Positions 41,501 through 53,500 of a DNA stretch of 64,000 nucleotides are shown in pieces; the first letter of the stretch is position 1, and the number at the start of each line of letters is the position of its first letter. The stretch is taken from NCBI GenBank assembly GCA_013399115.1, contig VXAA01006478.1, forward strand, positions 1-64,000. Direction: 5' to 3'. Origin of the DNA: Anseranas semipalmata (lineage: Eukaryota > Chordata > Aves > Anseriformes > Anseranatidae). The notes under the pieces were generated by a model. It made no database searches, was not told the DNA's origin, and saw nothing but the letters and a program-made list of their open reading frames with translations. The position numbers were made by a program, and so were the translations under genes.

Positions 41501-44500
41501 GAACATTTAGTTAGGATGTTTAGGAATGTTAACTCTTATGTATGACTCTTGACTGAAAAGAAACATCTGGGAATTAAAAACAGAACATTTGTATTATGTG
41601 TTTAACATACATTTCAGTGTATTATATCCTTGTAATACAGTTTCTATGCCTGCAGGCACTTGGAGGTGTCCCAGGAAGTCAGCCATTATTGCCTAGTGGG
41701 ATGGACCCAACACGGCAGCAAGGTGAATGAGATAAATATTTGGAGCATCCAAAAGTACTGTGTTCTTAAACTTGTGTCTTTTTCTCCGTGTTTCAAAGCG
41801 TATTGCAGCTTTTTAAGCTTTTTGTTAATTAAGAAGGAATGATTAATCAAAGTTGGTTTAGAAGGTGCTTGTATTTTGTACAGTTTTTTAAGTTATGTAA
41901 TTTTATTTGCAGGGCATCCAAACATGGGTGGGCCAATGCAGAGAATGACTCCTCCAAGAGGAATGGTTCCTTTAGGACCACAGGTACCTTCCACAAATAG
42001 ATATCCATTTTTATTGACAGATCATACTTACACTATATTACTCTGGTTTTGCATAGCTTGAAGATAGAATGTGCCAGGACTTGTCCTTCTAATCCCATTT
42101 AAAAATAAATTTTATCTCTTTTAAAAATTATTTCTGAGTTGCAGCTTTAAACAGTCTAAAATTCAAGAACCAGTTATTTTAATTCATGTTTGAAATTAGA
42201 AGGAATCCCTTAGCTTCCTTATTTCAGGAAAGTTATGTTTTTCCTACACCCAGTGTATTCTGTAATGAAAGGCTAGGGTTTGTAAAGGAGCCCAAGTACT
42301 GAGCCCAAGTGATGAGGTGTTTCCTCATCCTCTCATCCTAACTGATCATGTTGTTAAGGAGGGAAGAGTTCATCCCACAGTACTACCAGCTTAGGCAAAC
42401 AATAACAAAAAAAATCTGTGAAGTTTTTTGTTCATCCACTATTGAGCTAGATTTTTGGTGAGTGCTAGAGAGATTTTAATGTAAAATTAGAAGTTCATGC
42501 TGCTATTTTTGCCCCGTATCAATCATAAACATCTCTCCAGCTTTGATTTCAAGGGGTCAATCAAGAAGCAATCTTGGACTGCAAGAATCTGCCTTCTCCG
42601 TGGTGCTGACCTGTTTATAATTGTGTATAGGCACTTTCCTCAAAAGTGCAAAAATATTAGTGGATATTTGTCATTATTACATTTTAATCATAAACTGAGG
42701 TAGAAAAATAAACCAATTCTGATGTATACCTGAAGCATGAACCAAAAGATTATTTTGTATTTTGTCAACTCTCTCAGTGAGAGAAAATTTAGGTAGTGTT
42801 GTTTTATAGCAGTCTTGCCAGTATTTTGTTCTCCAGTGTGCTTGTTGTGCCCACACTTTGCATTTTTACTTTCCATTTTAGATAATCTCTCTAGTGGCTT
42901 CTTTGTTCCTTGGAATAGAAACTGAATTTTAAATGATTAAATAGCATTGCCTTTTAAATCTGTTCATAACTGCCTTTACACTTTTGGGTCTTCTTGGTAG
43001 AAACCAGTTGTGCTGTTTGACACAATGTCTGTTGTGTGACCAACAAACTGTTATTAAATACATTTGTTGTTTTTTCTGTAGCATTGAAGTTTATTTACGA
43101 CTTGCGTTTTGGAGGTAGAAAGAGAAGCTTTGCAGTGCTGCCATATGAGATTGAGCTGATACTTTATGCATCACCATTAGTCACACAGCAGGCAAATCTC
43201 ATGCCAGTTTTTATAAGGATGATTTTTTCATTTTTGCTGTCTCTTAAAACCCAGTATTTTTGTAACTTTCATCTTTCTTTCTTTACAAAATATCCTTTAA
43301 AACAGGGAAAATGTAACTTTATCTACACAAATTGAAGCTTGCAAATCAAACTTTTCTATAAATGGATTATCATCTATCTTTATATGTTGCTTTTAGGATC
43401 TTCTCAGAATTCAGTTCTAAAAAGAAACTTGATGGATCTTTCACACCTACTTTAAGGTCCTCTTGCTACAGTGCTGTAAAGTTGACCTAGGCGTGCCCAG
43501 AGTGTAAGGCTCTGCTACCTTACTGCACAGGCAGTAAACCTGGCAAGCACTTAATCTGGTGATATAGAAATGCTTGTCTCAGCATTTTGTGTTTTATGAT
43601 TCTACACTTTTCTAAACTAAATAACGTGAAGCTAAAAGCAGTGTACTGTTGTAAATGCTTGAATCTCTGAAAAGCTCCAAAGAATTAGGTTCAGGATTTT
43701 TCAAGCCACAGGCATGCCAGCTGAAAAAGGTACTCCCTGCATGCAGTGATGGGCTCCTTGCTCCCAGTCCCTCATAGTTGCTGGTGAGCTTCTCATGTGC
43801 TTCCTAATGCACTGAAGTTAAAAATAATTGGGTTGTCTTAAATATTTAAAAAATAAGTCTCAGCTAATCTGTCTCATTTTGACCACCTGACGTTAGGGAG
43901 CCCTTTTACGAATAACTCAACCTTGAGATAAACAGTGGTGGTGGTGACTTTAAGTAAAAAGCTGTAAGGAACAAATTAAGGAAGAGAGCATAGCTGCAGC
44001 TGAAGGAACATGTGTATCAGTAGCCTTAATGAAAGTGCTCTTATTTTAGGATGAAAGAGTACATTTGATTAGAATTAGCAGTAATTAGAGCTAGAAGTAC
44101 ATTTGATTAGGAGTCTTCCAGTCATGCAGGATTCCATAAAGATCTTTAACCCTGGTCTACACAAATGATTCCTGAACTAAAATAAAGAGGGGAGGTACCC
44201 AACAGACCAAATAGGGAGAATGGCTCAGCACTGCAAATCGAGATGGGAAAATGAAATAAAATATAGAACCACTGTTTTGTTACAGTCAGCCTGTGTTCTC
44301 TTCCAGATCCAGTAGTGCCAGCTGAAGATGTTACTGCGCCCAGCTGCTTTGACTACCCACCAGTTACTGCCCTACAGTTGTTTAGGCAAAATTACCTAGG
44401 ATAACTTAGGTTAAACAGGAGATTCAAGTTAATCTGGCTGACTTTTGCCTGAGCATGCACACCAATCAATCTGCCCTCTGCATACAAAAGTTCAGGAATG

Positions 44501-47500
44501 AGTAGTGGTTGATGTCTAGCAGCTATGGATAATACTATCTTCAGATGGCACTGTTGGATCATAGAATCATAGAATCCTGGATCTGGAAGAGGACCTCTGT
44601 TTACAGCCTCTGGATATATTCTTGCAAGCCAACTCTGTATGGTACACTTTCAGGAGTGTCTAACAATGAAAAAAATTATACGTTTGGGGTTTCTGTTTGC
44701 AGCAATGGGACCTCCTCTCCTCATCCTATATCAAATCTAGATAACTGATATATCTCTAATCACTCAACGTATAGACAGGACCAGACCAATATTTGCATAT
44801 CTGTGTGGAACTTCTCCCATGTATTCATGATATCATGTTTACGTGGCTTTGTGAGTAAGACCAATATAGAGAACACCTGTAAGCCAAAGTTATATTTTGT
44901 CAAGTTTTGTCAAGTCAGATTTTGTAGTTTATAGTATAGTGGTGTAGTGCACCAATTAGAATGTATTCATTTTATTATTGGAAAATAGACAGCAACAATG
45001 ACTTAAATATTTTTAAGTAAACCATTTGCTTGGACCACTTCTTTCCAAAATGCATGGCCAACATGTTGAAGTCAACAAAGTTCATTTTAGAAAATACACT
45101 ATTACCCATTTCTTTGGAATATCAGAAAAATGTAGAAAAAAAGTAAGAAAAATTAACACAGAGTATAGAGTTCATTATGATTGTGAGCTGAGATAGACTG
45201 TTTTGTATTTGTCTGAATTAAAATAGGTATAATTTAGTTTTTCATGTAAAGAGTACAGTTGTTAAATTTCTATCATAATGTTATCAGAGCATAAACTCTG
45301 ATTTCATGGGCATTAGGTAATCCATTTGTTGACAACTCTATGACATTCATTACCATATTAAATAATTTTTGTATTAGTCACATTAGACATTAGAATTGAC
45401 TGATTAGAAGAGAAATGTAATGGTTATGCTGTATGTTATAAAAGTGATATCATATGGTGTAATTTCATACAAGCATTTATTGATACCCTAACAAAATCTA
45501 ATAAAACCAATTCTATTTGAATTTCATAATGTATAAATCTCAGAACCTAAGTCCAGGTTCCTGATTTGGAATAAGCTTCCTTGGTATAAAAGTTGAATAC
45601 ATTATAAAACCTCTCCCTCTGGCAATTGACTTGATCTCTATATGTGTAAATAATTCCTCCTGCAACAGTTGACATTTTAAGTATTCTTAGTGTATTCCTA
45701 TTGTTTGAGTAGTAAATGTAATTCTTTCTCCTTGGGGATAACAGTATTATTTTTTAAAGTCAACAATGGAAACTCCTGAAAGAATGAATTACATTGGCCT
45801 ATCCAGTCAGTGGTTATATAGGGATATCATTAACCTGCTGTCCTTTTTTTCCCCCTCCTCTTTGGTTTTGTTTTTTTGTTTTGTGGTAGTCTGACCCTTG
45901 GTTATCATTGCAGAACTATGGAGGTGCAATGAGACCCCCACTGAATGCTTTAGGTGGCCCGGGGATGCCTGGAATGAACATGTAAGCACAATAATAAAAT
46001 CTTATAATATTTAGAAAAATCATTATTTCATTGTGGAAGTAACATTTGGGTTACATAAGACAAGGGAGAACATTGCTTTGATAAGTAACATGCTCTGATG
46101 ACTAATGACTGCAACTAAAAAAAAGTGAACCCACAGCAGCTTACTTATTCTGCATGCATCTCTTACAGGCTTCTTTGCAGTCCCTCCAAGTCTGTACAAA
46201 TACTGAGTTTTTTTTCACAGGTCAAAGTTAAAATACTGGGAATATTTTGTCAGTATAGTCACTGATATTTCCTTGTATGCAATTTTTCACAACTGACGTT
46301 ATAATCATTTATGGTTTTACTTTACTTTTTGTAAAGTATGGTACAAGTATGGTTCTTTTCTGCAAAATAATGAAGTACATAATTTTAGCAAAATAAAACA
46401 ATTGTCTAGAGCTCTTTATAAAAAAAACATATTTGAATGAAGAAGTATGGATGATTCTCTGTTGCTGCCTTTATTTCTGCGATTACGTTTATTTCCACTC
46501 TAAACAGATAGAACAGTACTACAGATATGAATGTAAGTTTTCCAGTAGTTCTATGTACTTTTGGGGCTGGGTTGTCATTTAGTAAAAAGTCATATCAGCT
46601 GAGTTCAGTTAAGCTATATTGATTTCTTCCAGACATGGATTTAGTCATTGGGGTGTATTATTCCTTTTATACCTGTAGACAACCCTCCTTTTTAAGAAGG
46701 TAGAAAAAATTTCAGATATAAAATTACTGTATCTAGAGTAGACTAGATTTAAACTATGGATTTTAGTGTAGCAAGTGACTCAAGATGAGCAATCTTCTGC
46801 ACTTGACGTAAATCTTTTCTTGCGTGGAATTGTTTATATGATTAGCAAGACAGAAAAAAAAAAAAAGATGCTCGTATTATTTAGATTTCTCTCATAAGAG
46901 ATTCTAAAATTTTAAGGGGCTGTTATAATTACCATTAGTGTAACAAAGACCAGAGATTATGTAGTCATACTTGTGTCTTGGCTGTACTACTACTTAAGTT
47001 ACTACATGTTCTTATAACCAGCATCTTGCAGTCCCTGAGGTGGTCACAGAAGGCAGCATGGTAGTTAAGGATGCTAATTTTAATTAAAAGTAAAAAGTTA
47101 TCAACCGAAAATGAAGTATGGAGATAGATAATACCATGAAAAAAAAAAATCTAATCCGATATATCCTTAATTTCTTCTGATTTCCAGACAGACTTTGAAT
47201 TTTTGAAGCAAATAAAATAAAATCTAAACCTGGGTGTTACTCTAACATATACATCATATATTGGACTCCAGGCAATTCTAGAAACCTTCCCAAGGGTAGG
47301 CATTTCTTCTTTTAAATAAAATTGATGTAGAAAAAATATTTAGATATTTGAAATTCAGTGTGAGTATAATATAAGCACTACACAGATTGTCCCCAAGAGG
47401 AGATTTAATTTTAAGGAAAGAAAATGTAGCTTCCCAAAATAAAATGTTCTAGAAGTAAAATTGAGGATGGATGAGGTATTTTGAGGATACTTATCCACAT

Positions 47501-50500
47501 AAGTGAGAGTTTACATAGGAAAAATAAATGAACGGGTTTCTGGATGACAGAAAGAACTCCTTGTCTGCCAGAAAGAGAGAAGATGGTTAGGGTTGAAATA
47601 CTAACATTTCCATATTACAGTATTTAATAAGTAAGTTTCATCTTGAGTTGAGTCAGTAAACACACATAGATCACGTTCTTTTAAATCAGTGATGTGAGAA
47701 GTACGTTTTCCTGTGAACTTGTATGTACCATTAAAGAGGATAGCATGAATTGGAGACCTTTGCTTCAGGAATTCATGAGCTTTGATACAGTGTTTGGTCT
47801 CCTGAGAAGAACGCAAGGTAGAAAAACCAATATGAAGTAGGTAACCATAGTAGCCTCCATGTCTTATTAAGCATATGCTGCAGTCCTGTACATTTTCTAC
47901 AAACTCTTCTTTCCTCCAGCTCAGCTGGAAGTGGGACAGAGTACACTCTCTTGGTTTTGAAAAGACTTCCTGCTGTCCCTTGGCATATTATAGAGCATGT
48001 TGAAGGCATAAGAGAGTCCTGGAGTATTATGCTATAGCATATACTGAACTGCGTTACATGCTGAATCACAGACCTTTGGAGTTAGGTTATTGCACACCTA
48101 ACTACATGAATGATTTTTGTTCATCAAACCATTTTTTTTCCTTTGTCGAACAGAGTGACATACACTGATCCAAGGGAGAACAGAAGTGTTAGTGTGGTCT
48201 GGGCTTCTTTTAATTGCATTTCCAGGACATCACGTTCATTTCTTACTGTCAAGTTACTGCTGTCAGGTTTCTCGTTACCCTGCAGCCGTAGTAAAGGCTC
48301 GTCTTCTGGTCCGTTCCTCATACAGGATCACAGCGCGTCTGCAAATGACCCATGGGCAGTAGCAACAGATGCACCCACGTGCATTAAGCTCGTTCTCTGT
48401 ACTACCCCTTACAATTTACCTAATGCACAGCTCTAAGAAAGAACACTGTAACTCATTTAGTGTACTTACATTTCTAGGAAAGAGGATAACTGTATATAAA
48501 ACTATTGCCTTATGTTAACTTACATTTATCTTCACATAGCCATATCGTACATTAAAATTTTGCACTGTTGTATTCAATGTTTTTGGGTTTCTGGCAATGT
48601 TAAAATATAAAAGCATGTACTCTACAAAAGCAGATGCCATTTTAAAATCCAGCTTTTTCTCCAGGGAAAGCTTCAAAGGAAGCTGTTCTGGCTAAGAGCA
48701 GAATATCTGCCAAATATAATTTTACATTTTTCTGGATGAGAAAGTGTTCTTTATTGTAAAAAATGGTAGCAACCAGTCTGAGAGCTCATAGACAGTATTT
48801 CAGTTCATGAGCATATACTTCCCAAATGTAGTACTGCTAAATAATTCCTTGCTCCATCATAGCTAATGCATATCAGATTACTGCTTTAAACAGCTGATAC
48901 ATATCCTATGTCTTTTTAAAAATAACTTTATTTTAGCTATAAGGTTTTAGGCTGAAATGTGGTGTAGCCATTTTTAGTAAGATTTTATTTCTTCATGGAA
49001 AACTGTTCTCTTCAGGAACAAAATTGCAAATTTCAGGAAGCAGCGTTACATTTCTCTGGCACTTTTTAATGTCCTGTGTGACCTGCAGTGCTGTATCAAG
49101 CGCTAAGAATATCTCAGTCATGCCTGAAAGGAAAAAAATTTGATTTTATTTTTTAACTGCAGTTCACATACTTGTGTCTAGAGGTTTAATTTCTGATGGA
49201 ATGTATTTGCCCATTAGGAAACTGAAATACTGGACTGTATTTTTACAGGTACCATGATCAAGGGTACAAGATGAACCTTAAGGACAGATTGCAGTTGCAG
49301 TTAGTCATAGTGGTAGATACTTTGTAAATTACTCATATTTTGGAAATGGAACATTCATAATAATCTTTATGACTCTATTGATAGTTCCAAAATAAACATT
49401 TTTATAAAAGAAAAGAAAAATTGCTTGCATTGCATTGAAAAAAATTGCAGGTAGCTTTTTAATGTGTTCTATAAGCTAACAACACTATTCTGCGTATAAA
49501 CCATATGGCTTTCAAGCAGAATCTGCTACAGAGTTTTCTAAGTCTATACTTAGAGCTGTCCATGACTTCCAGTAAATTTGCAAATTCTAACAGCTTCTTA
49601 GATGAAAGGTGAGTTTCCTCTCTGGAAGTGGCAGCAGTGCAGCCTGCAGGATAATGCAGGCGTTACATGAGTTTAGCTTTAAACAAAACTTGCGTGCTCG
49701 CCAGAGGGACCCGATGTTGACAGGAATTTTGTTTCCCAGTCTTCTTATAAAATCCATGTAAATTTCCATGTTGCTGTGGCTAACCCAATCAAGTATGTGA
49801 GTCAGCTTTTTAATATCTACGTGCTTCACAGTAATCTGCAGTGTAGCATGGCCATTTTCCATTTGATGTTTTTCAGTAGGTATTTTTGTGTTACTTAATG
49901 TCACACAAACAAGTGCAGGGTTCTGTGGTGAAAACCGACTTCCAGTGTTGTTACAAAGACTCTTTTTCTCAGAAAAAGAGGAGCCAATAAACCACATATG
50001 GCACATGGCAGAAAAAAAGAAAAAAAAAAAAAAAGAGGAACACCTAATATTTCCCATGTAATTATTAGCAGAAGAGAAATTGAGTATTTGCCCTAAGTGT
50101 TGTGTCTGCAAAATCCACTTGTGTCAGGCACTGCTTGCATGATGTGATGAATCCCTTTCCTGGCTAGAATAAGGCAGCCAGTGGCCATCGCTAAAAGCCT
50201 TCACAGAGGTATCTCCCAGCAAACGTGCCACACGAAGTAACCTATGGAGAGCTGATGGGTGATGGACTTTTAACCTTCATGGAAGGACCACTAAAGCTGA
50301 GAAAAATGCACTCAAAAATGTCTTCCTCTTCTAGTGGGGGAAATGTTTCAGCAAAAAGACCCTCTCCTAGATTTCTGTTTTCCAACCTCCCATAAATGTG
50401 AGCATCATAAAGTAGAATGATTCGTTTAATTTTCACTTGATTTATTTCAGTTCATTGTTTGAGATAATTTCTTTGTAATAGTTTTGCCAACAATGCAATA

Positions 50501-53500
50501 AAAATAAGAGAGATTCAATATTAAATCCCTCAGGCAACATACATACTTAATAGTTTTTACTTTTGCAAAACTTTAAAATAGATAGATTACTTCCTGAACT
50601 CATTAATAAAATCTACTTTTCTCTCTGTATTTAGATCACTCTCCCAAATCTGGTAAGCTATTGTGGCTAATGTCCCTTTTCTAAAGCTAATGAGGCCAAA
50701 ATACCATTTTAAATGCAAAGGCTTTGTCATCTGCTCAGCCTTTCAGTTGTCAGGGCCTTCAAAAAGCAAATTTGTCTTATTTATAAATAACTAGGAGTTT
50801 GTAATGCTACCACAGATAATTATGGTTATTCATATGTTAGGACTGTAAACATGGAGATTTTGCCTCCCGTATGGTTTAATTCCCTCAAGACAGTCTAGTA
50901 CCCTCAAGGCAATGTCTAACCACCAAACTATTTTTCTGATCTCAGCTAAGAATGAGAAACTCAAAAGCACAGCAAGAGTTGTGAGAAAAAAGGTGCTCTG
51001 TCTGGAGAGTTTTTCCTTTTTCCTTTCCCCATTCCATTCTGCTGTTAGCATCTGTCTGATGTTTAGTCTGAGCTTTATCAAAGATTTCTTTGGCCTGTTG
51101 CACTGTTGTCCCCCCTGCTAGGAAGCTGCTGCTTAATCATAAATACACTGTTTGAGCCAAGTGTAACAAGAATGTCTGAGAAGTCTGAAATTTCCATTTT
51201 GCCTGGTTTATGATAAATGTCATGTTTCTGGGACTTCTGTGGAGATAATGTATCCTTAGTCAAGTAGAACTATTTTTAGATACCTATCTAGATGTGTTTA
51301 AAATAAAGTGGCATGCTTTCAATTATTAATAAATAAATATAGATAATTGTTACCAAAATGTTTATAAGGAAAGTACTATTTCTACAAAAGAAACTTTACT
51401 ATACTAGAGCCATACTCAATAAATGCATGCATCTGCAATTCTTCAGGAAGGTACTTCATTATTAAGCAAGAGTACAGTTTCTATGACTGAAATTAAACTT
51501 ATATTTTAGTACCTTTCTGCTTTGGTCTGTACTGTAACAAGATCTTTTGTGGAATGTATGATAATTCCTTCAAACATTATAAAAATGTTAATAAAGTGCA
51601 AAGAAAAACACTCTTCCTGAGAACTTAAAGAATTTTGGAACATGTATTTCACTCTTTTCAAGACCTTTATACCTCACTAAAATGTTGTAACCAGAGTTAA
51701 ATTCACCCAGAACAGTAGGAAAGCACTTCAAGAGATGTTCCATTGAGGATATAAAAGGGGAACATCTGACACTTCCTAAATTTGCAGGTGCCTGGAACCA
51801 GTGCAGAGCTCTGCCACCTCCAGCTAGCCAGCAGGGTAGCTGCTGGTGAAGGGCTTGTTCTGGCGGGTGGTGTCCTGGAAAGCACACGCACGCACAGAAT
51901 GAGCTAGCACCTGAGGTGTCTGAAATGTAAATGGCAGGGCTCTAGTCATAAATAAATCCTCTTTCATCAGCTCGTAAACTGATTAAGTGGAGAAGGTAGT
52001 GCAACAATGGGAAGTTTTCTATAACAATGTAGCTTGGTGCAGTTATGGTTGGTAATCAGACTTTAACGTAATTTGAAGAAAGCCATCTCCTAACTTACTC
52101 TGGAAACAGACTACTTTGAAACATTTGCTTCCTCAGAACAGGTCAGAAGCCTGGGGATTGTTCTGTGTCTCATCTTTCATCTTCTGTTACAGGGGCCCTG
52201 GGGGTGGTAGACCTTGGCCAAACCCAACCAATGCCAATTCTGTAAGTAAATATTTAAATATGTTAAAATCATCTTATATTCAGGGAATTATTTCTCATCA
52301 ACACACCGGGAAAAAAATCCATTCAACAAATAAAACACTGCATGCTTTTTTTTCCCCCCACTAATCCTAATGCAGAGTAGAAACAGTGAAGAGCATGTCT
52401 TAACAGAGAACTCACTGACCTGCAAATATCCAGTTCTATTCATAATCACACAGCAGCTCTGCATCTCCACGTCAGTTACAGACCTAACACAAAGGTTACC
52501 CTGGGGGATATTTAAAATACATTCTAGCTTCCTTTAGCGCAAGTAGGAAGAGTTAGGGCAAAACTATCTGGCTTGCAAGCTCTGCAGAAATTACAGCTTG
52601 GGAAGATACAGCTTAATGTGCGCTCACATATTTCATATAATAAAAGCACATTTGCTCCTGTTAACTAGGGAATGTGGAATCCTAGACATCAAACATTTTG
52701 ATACACTTTTTGTAACAAGCAGTGCGCTGTATTGAATTTTGTTGCAACAACTAAAAAATGAGGTAGCCTATTAGCAGCTTGAATGAAGAAGAGGTCAGTA
52801 AGGTATCCCATCTGAACAACAGTGTCTGGTACGTCTTCAGAAAATACAAAGGTAAAATTTTCATTTTCATTCAATGGTCATATATCACTAGTATAAAAAT
52901 TTGTCCATTTTAAGCACTTGCATTGGGATAAGGTAGGTCTGATTTAACAGACTAGCCTGGTTCTTTCTGTTCTCAATTTTGAATTTTTAATTATACTGAA
53001 TGACAATTAGGAAACAAAAAAGAGCTAAAACTCTTTCTCAGTTTTCTTTTGCATGTACTGAACTAAAATGGTTGTTAGGATATATTTCAACTGATAGTTG
53101 AAATATTTTCACTCTACAAAATTAATTGAGAAGTCCAGTAATAGATATATCTGTAAAAATGTGTTGGCTTTTTAATCTATCTACAATCATGTAAGATGCT
53201 TGTTTTTCAAAATAATTTTGTATTTGGTCAATTCAGTTGCTTCTTACCCCATCCTCCTATAATGGCATTGTTCCATGTTTCTTTAGAGAGAATCGTTGAA
53301 AAGGCTGTTGCATAAAGAAGAAAACTGGATTGTTCATAGGCAACTCGATTTCTCCAAATATCCTCTGTAACAAATACCATAATTGAATTTGACATGGGAT
53401 TAGAACACCGTCCTTTAAAAAAATAAAAAAGAAAAAAGAAAAAGAAAAAGAAAAGAAAAGAAAACAGAAAGAGTAATGTGAAGAAATAAAATGAGTATCT

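Larger units (their letters stand above)
41984..45913 (+). other. SSBP2: SSBP2 intron D-E (3.9 kb)
   Basis: Non-coding. It holds a short minus-strand CR1 3' end (44558-44620) and a 15-base direct repeat, agtacatttgattag, at 44058-44072 and 44096-44110. Confidence 0.9.
45982..52192 (+). other. SSBP2: SSBP2 intron E-F (6.2 kb)
   Basis: Nothing recognisable on the plus strand. On the minus strand it contains several coding-like blocks between 47.6 and 51.3 kb, listed separately. An A-rich tract (50012-50034) follows an AATAAA at 49986. Confidence 0.9.
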
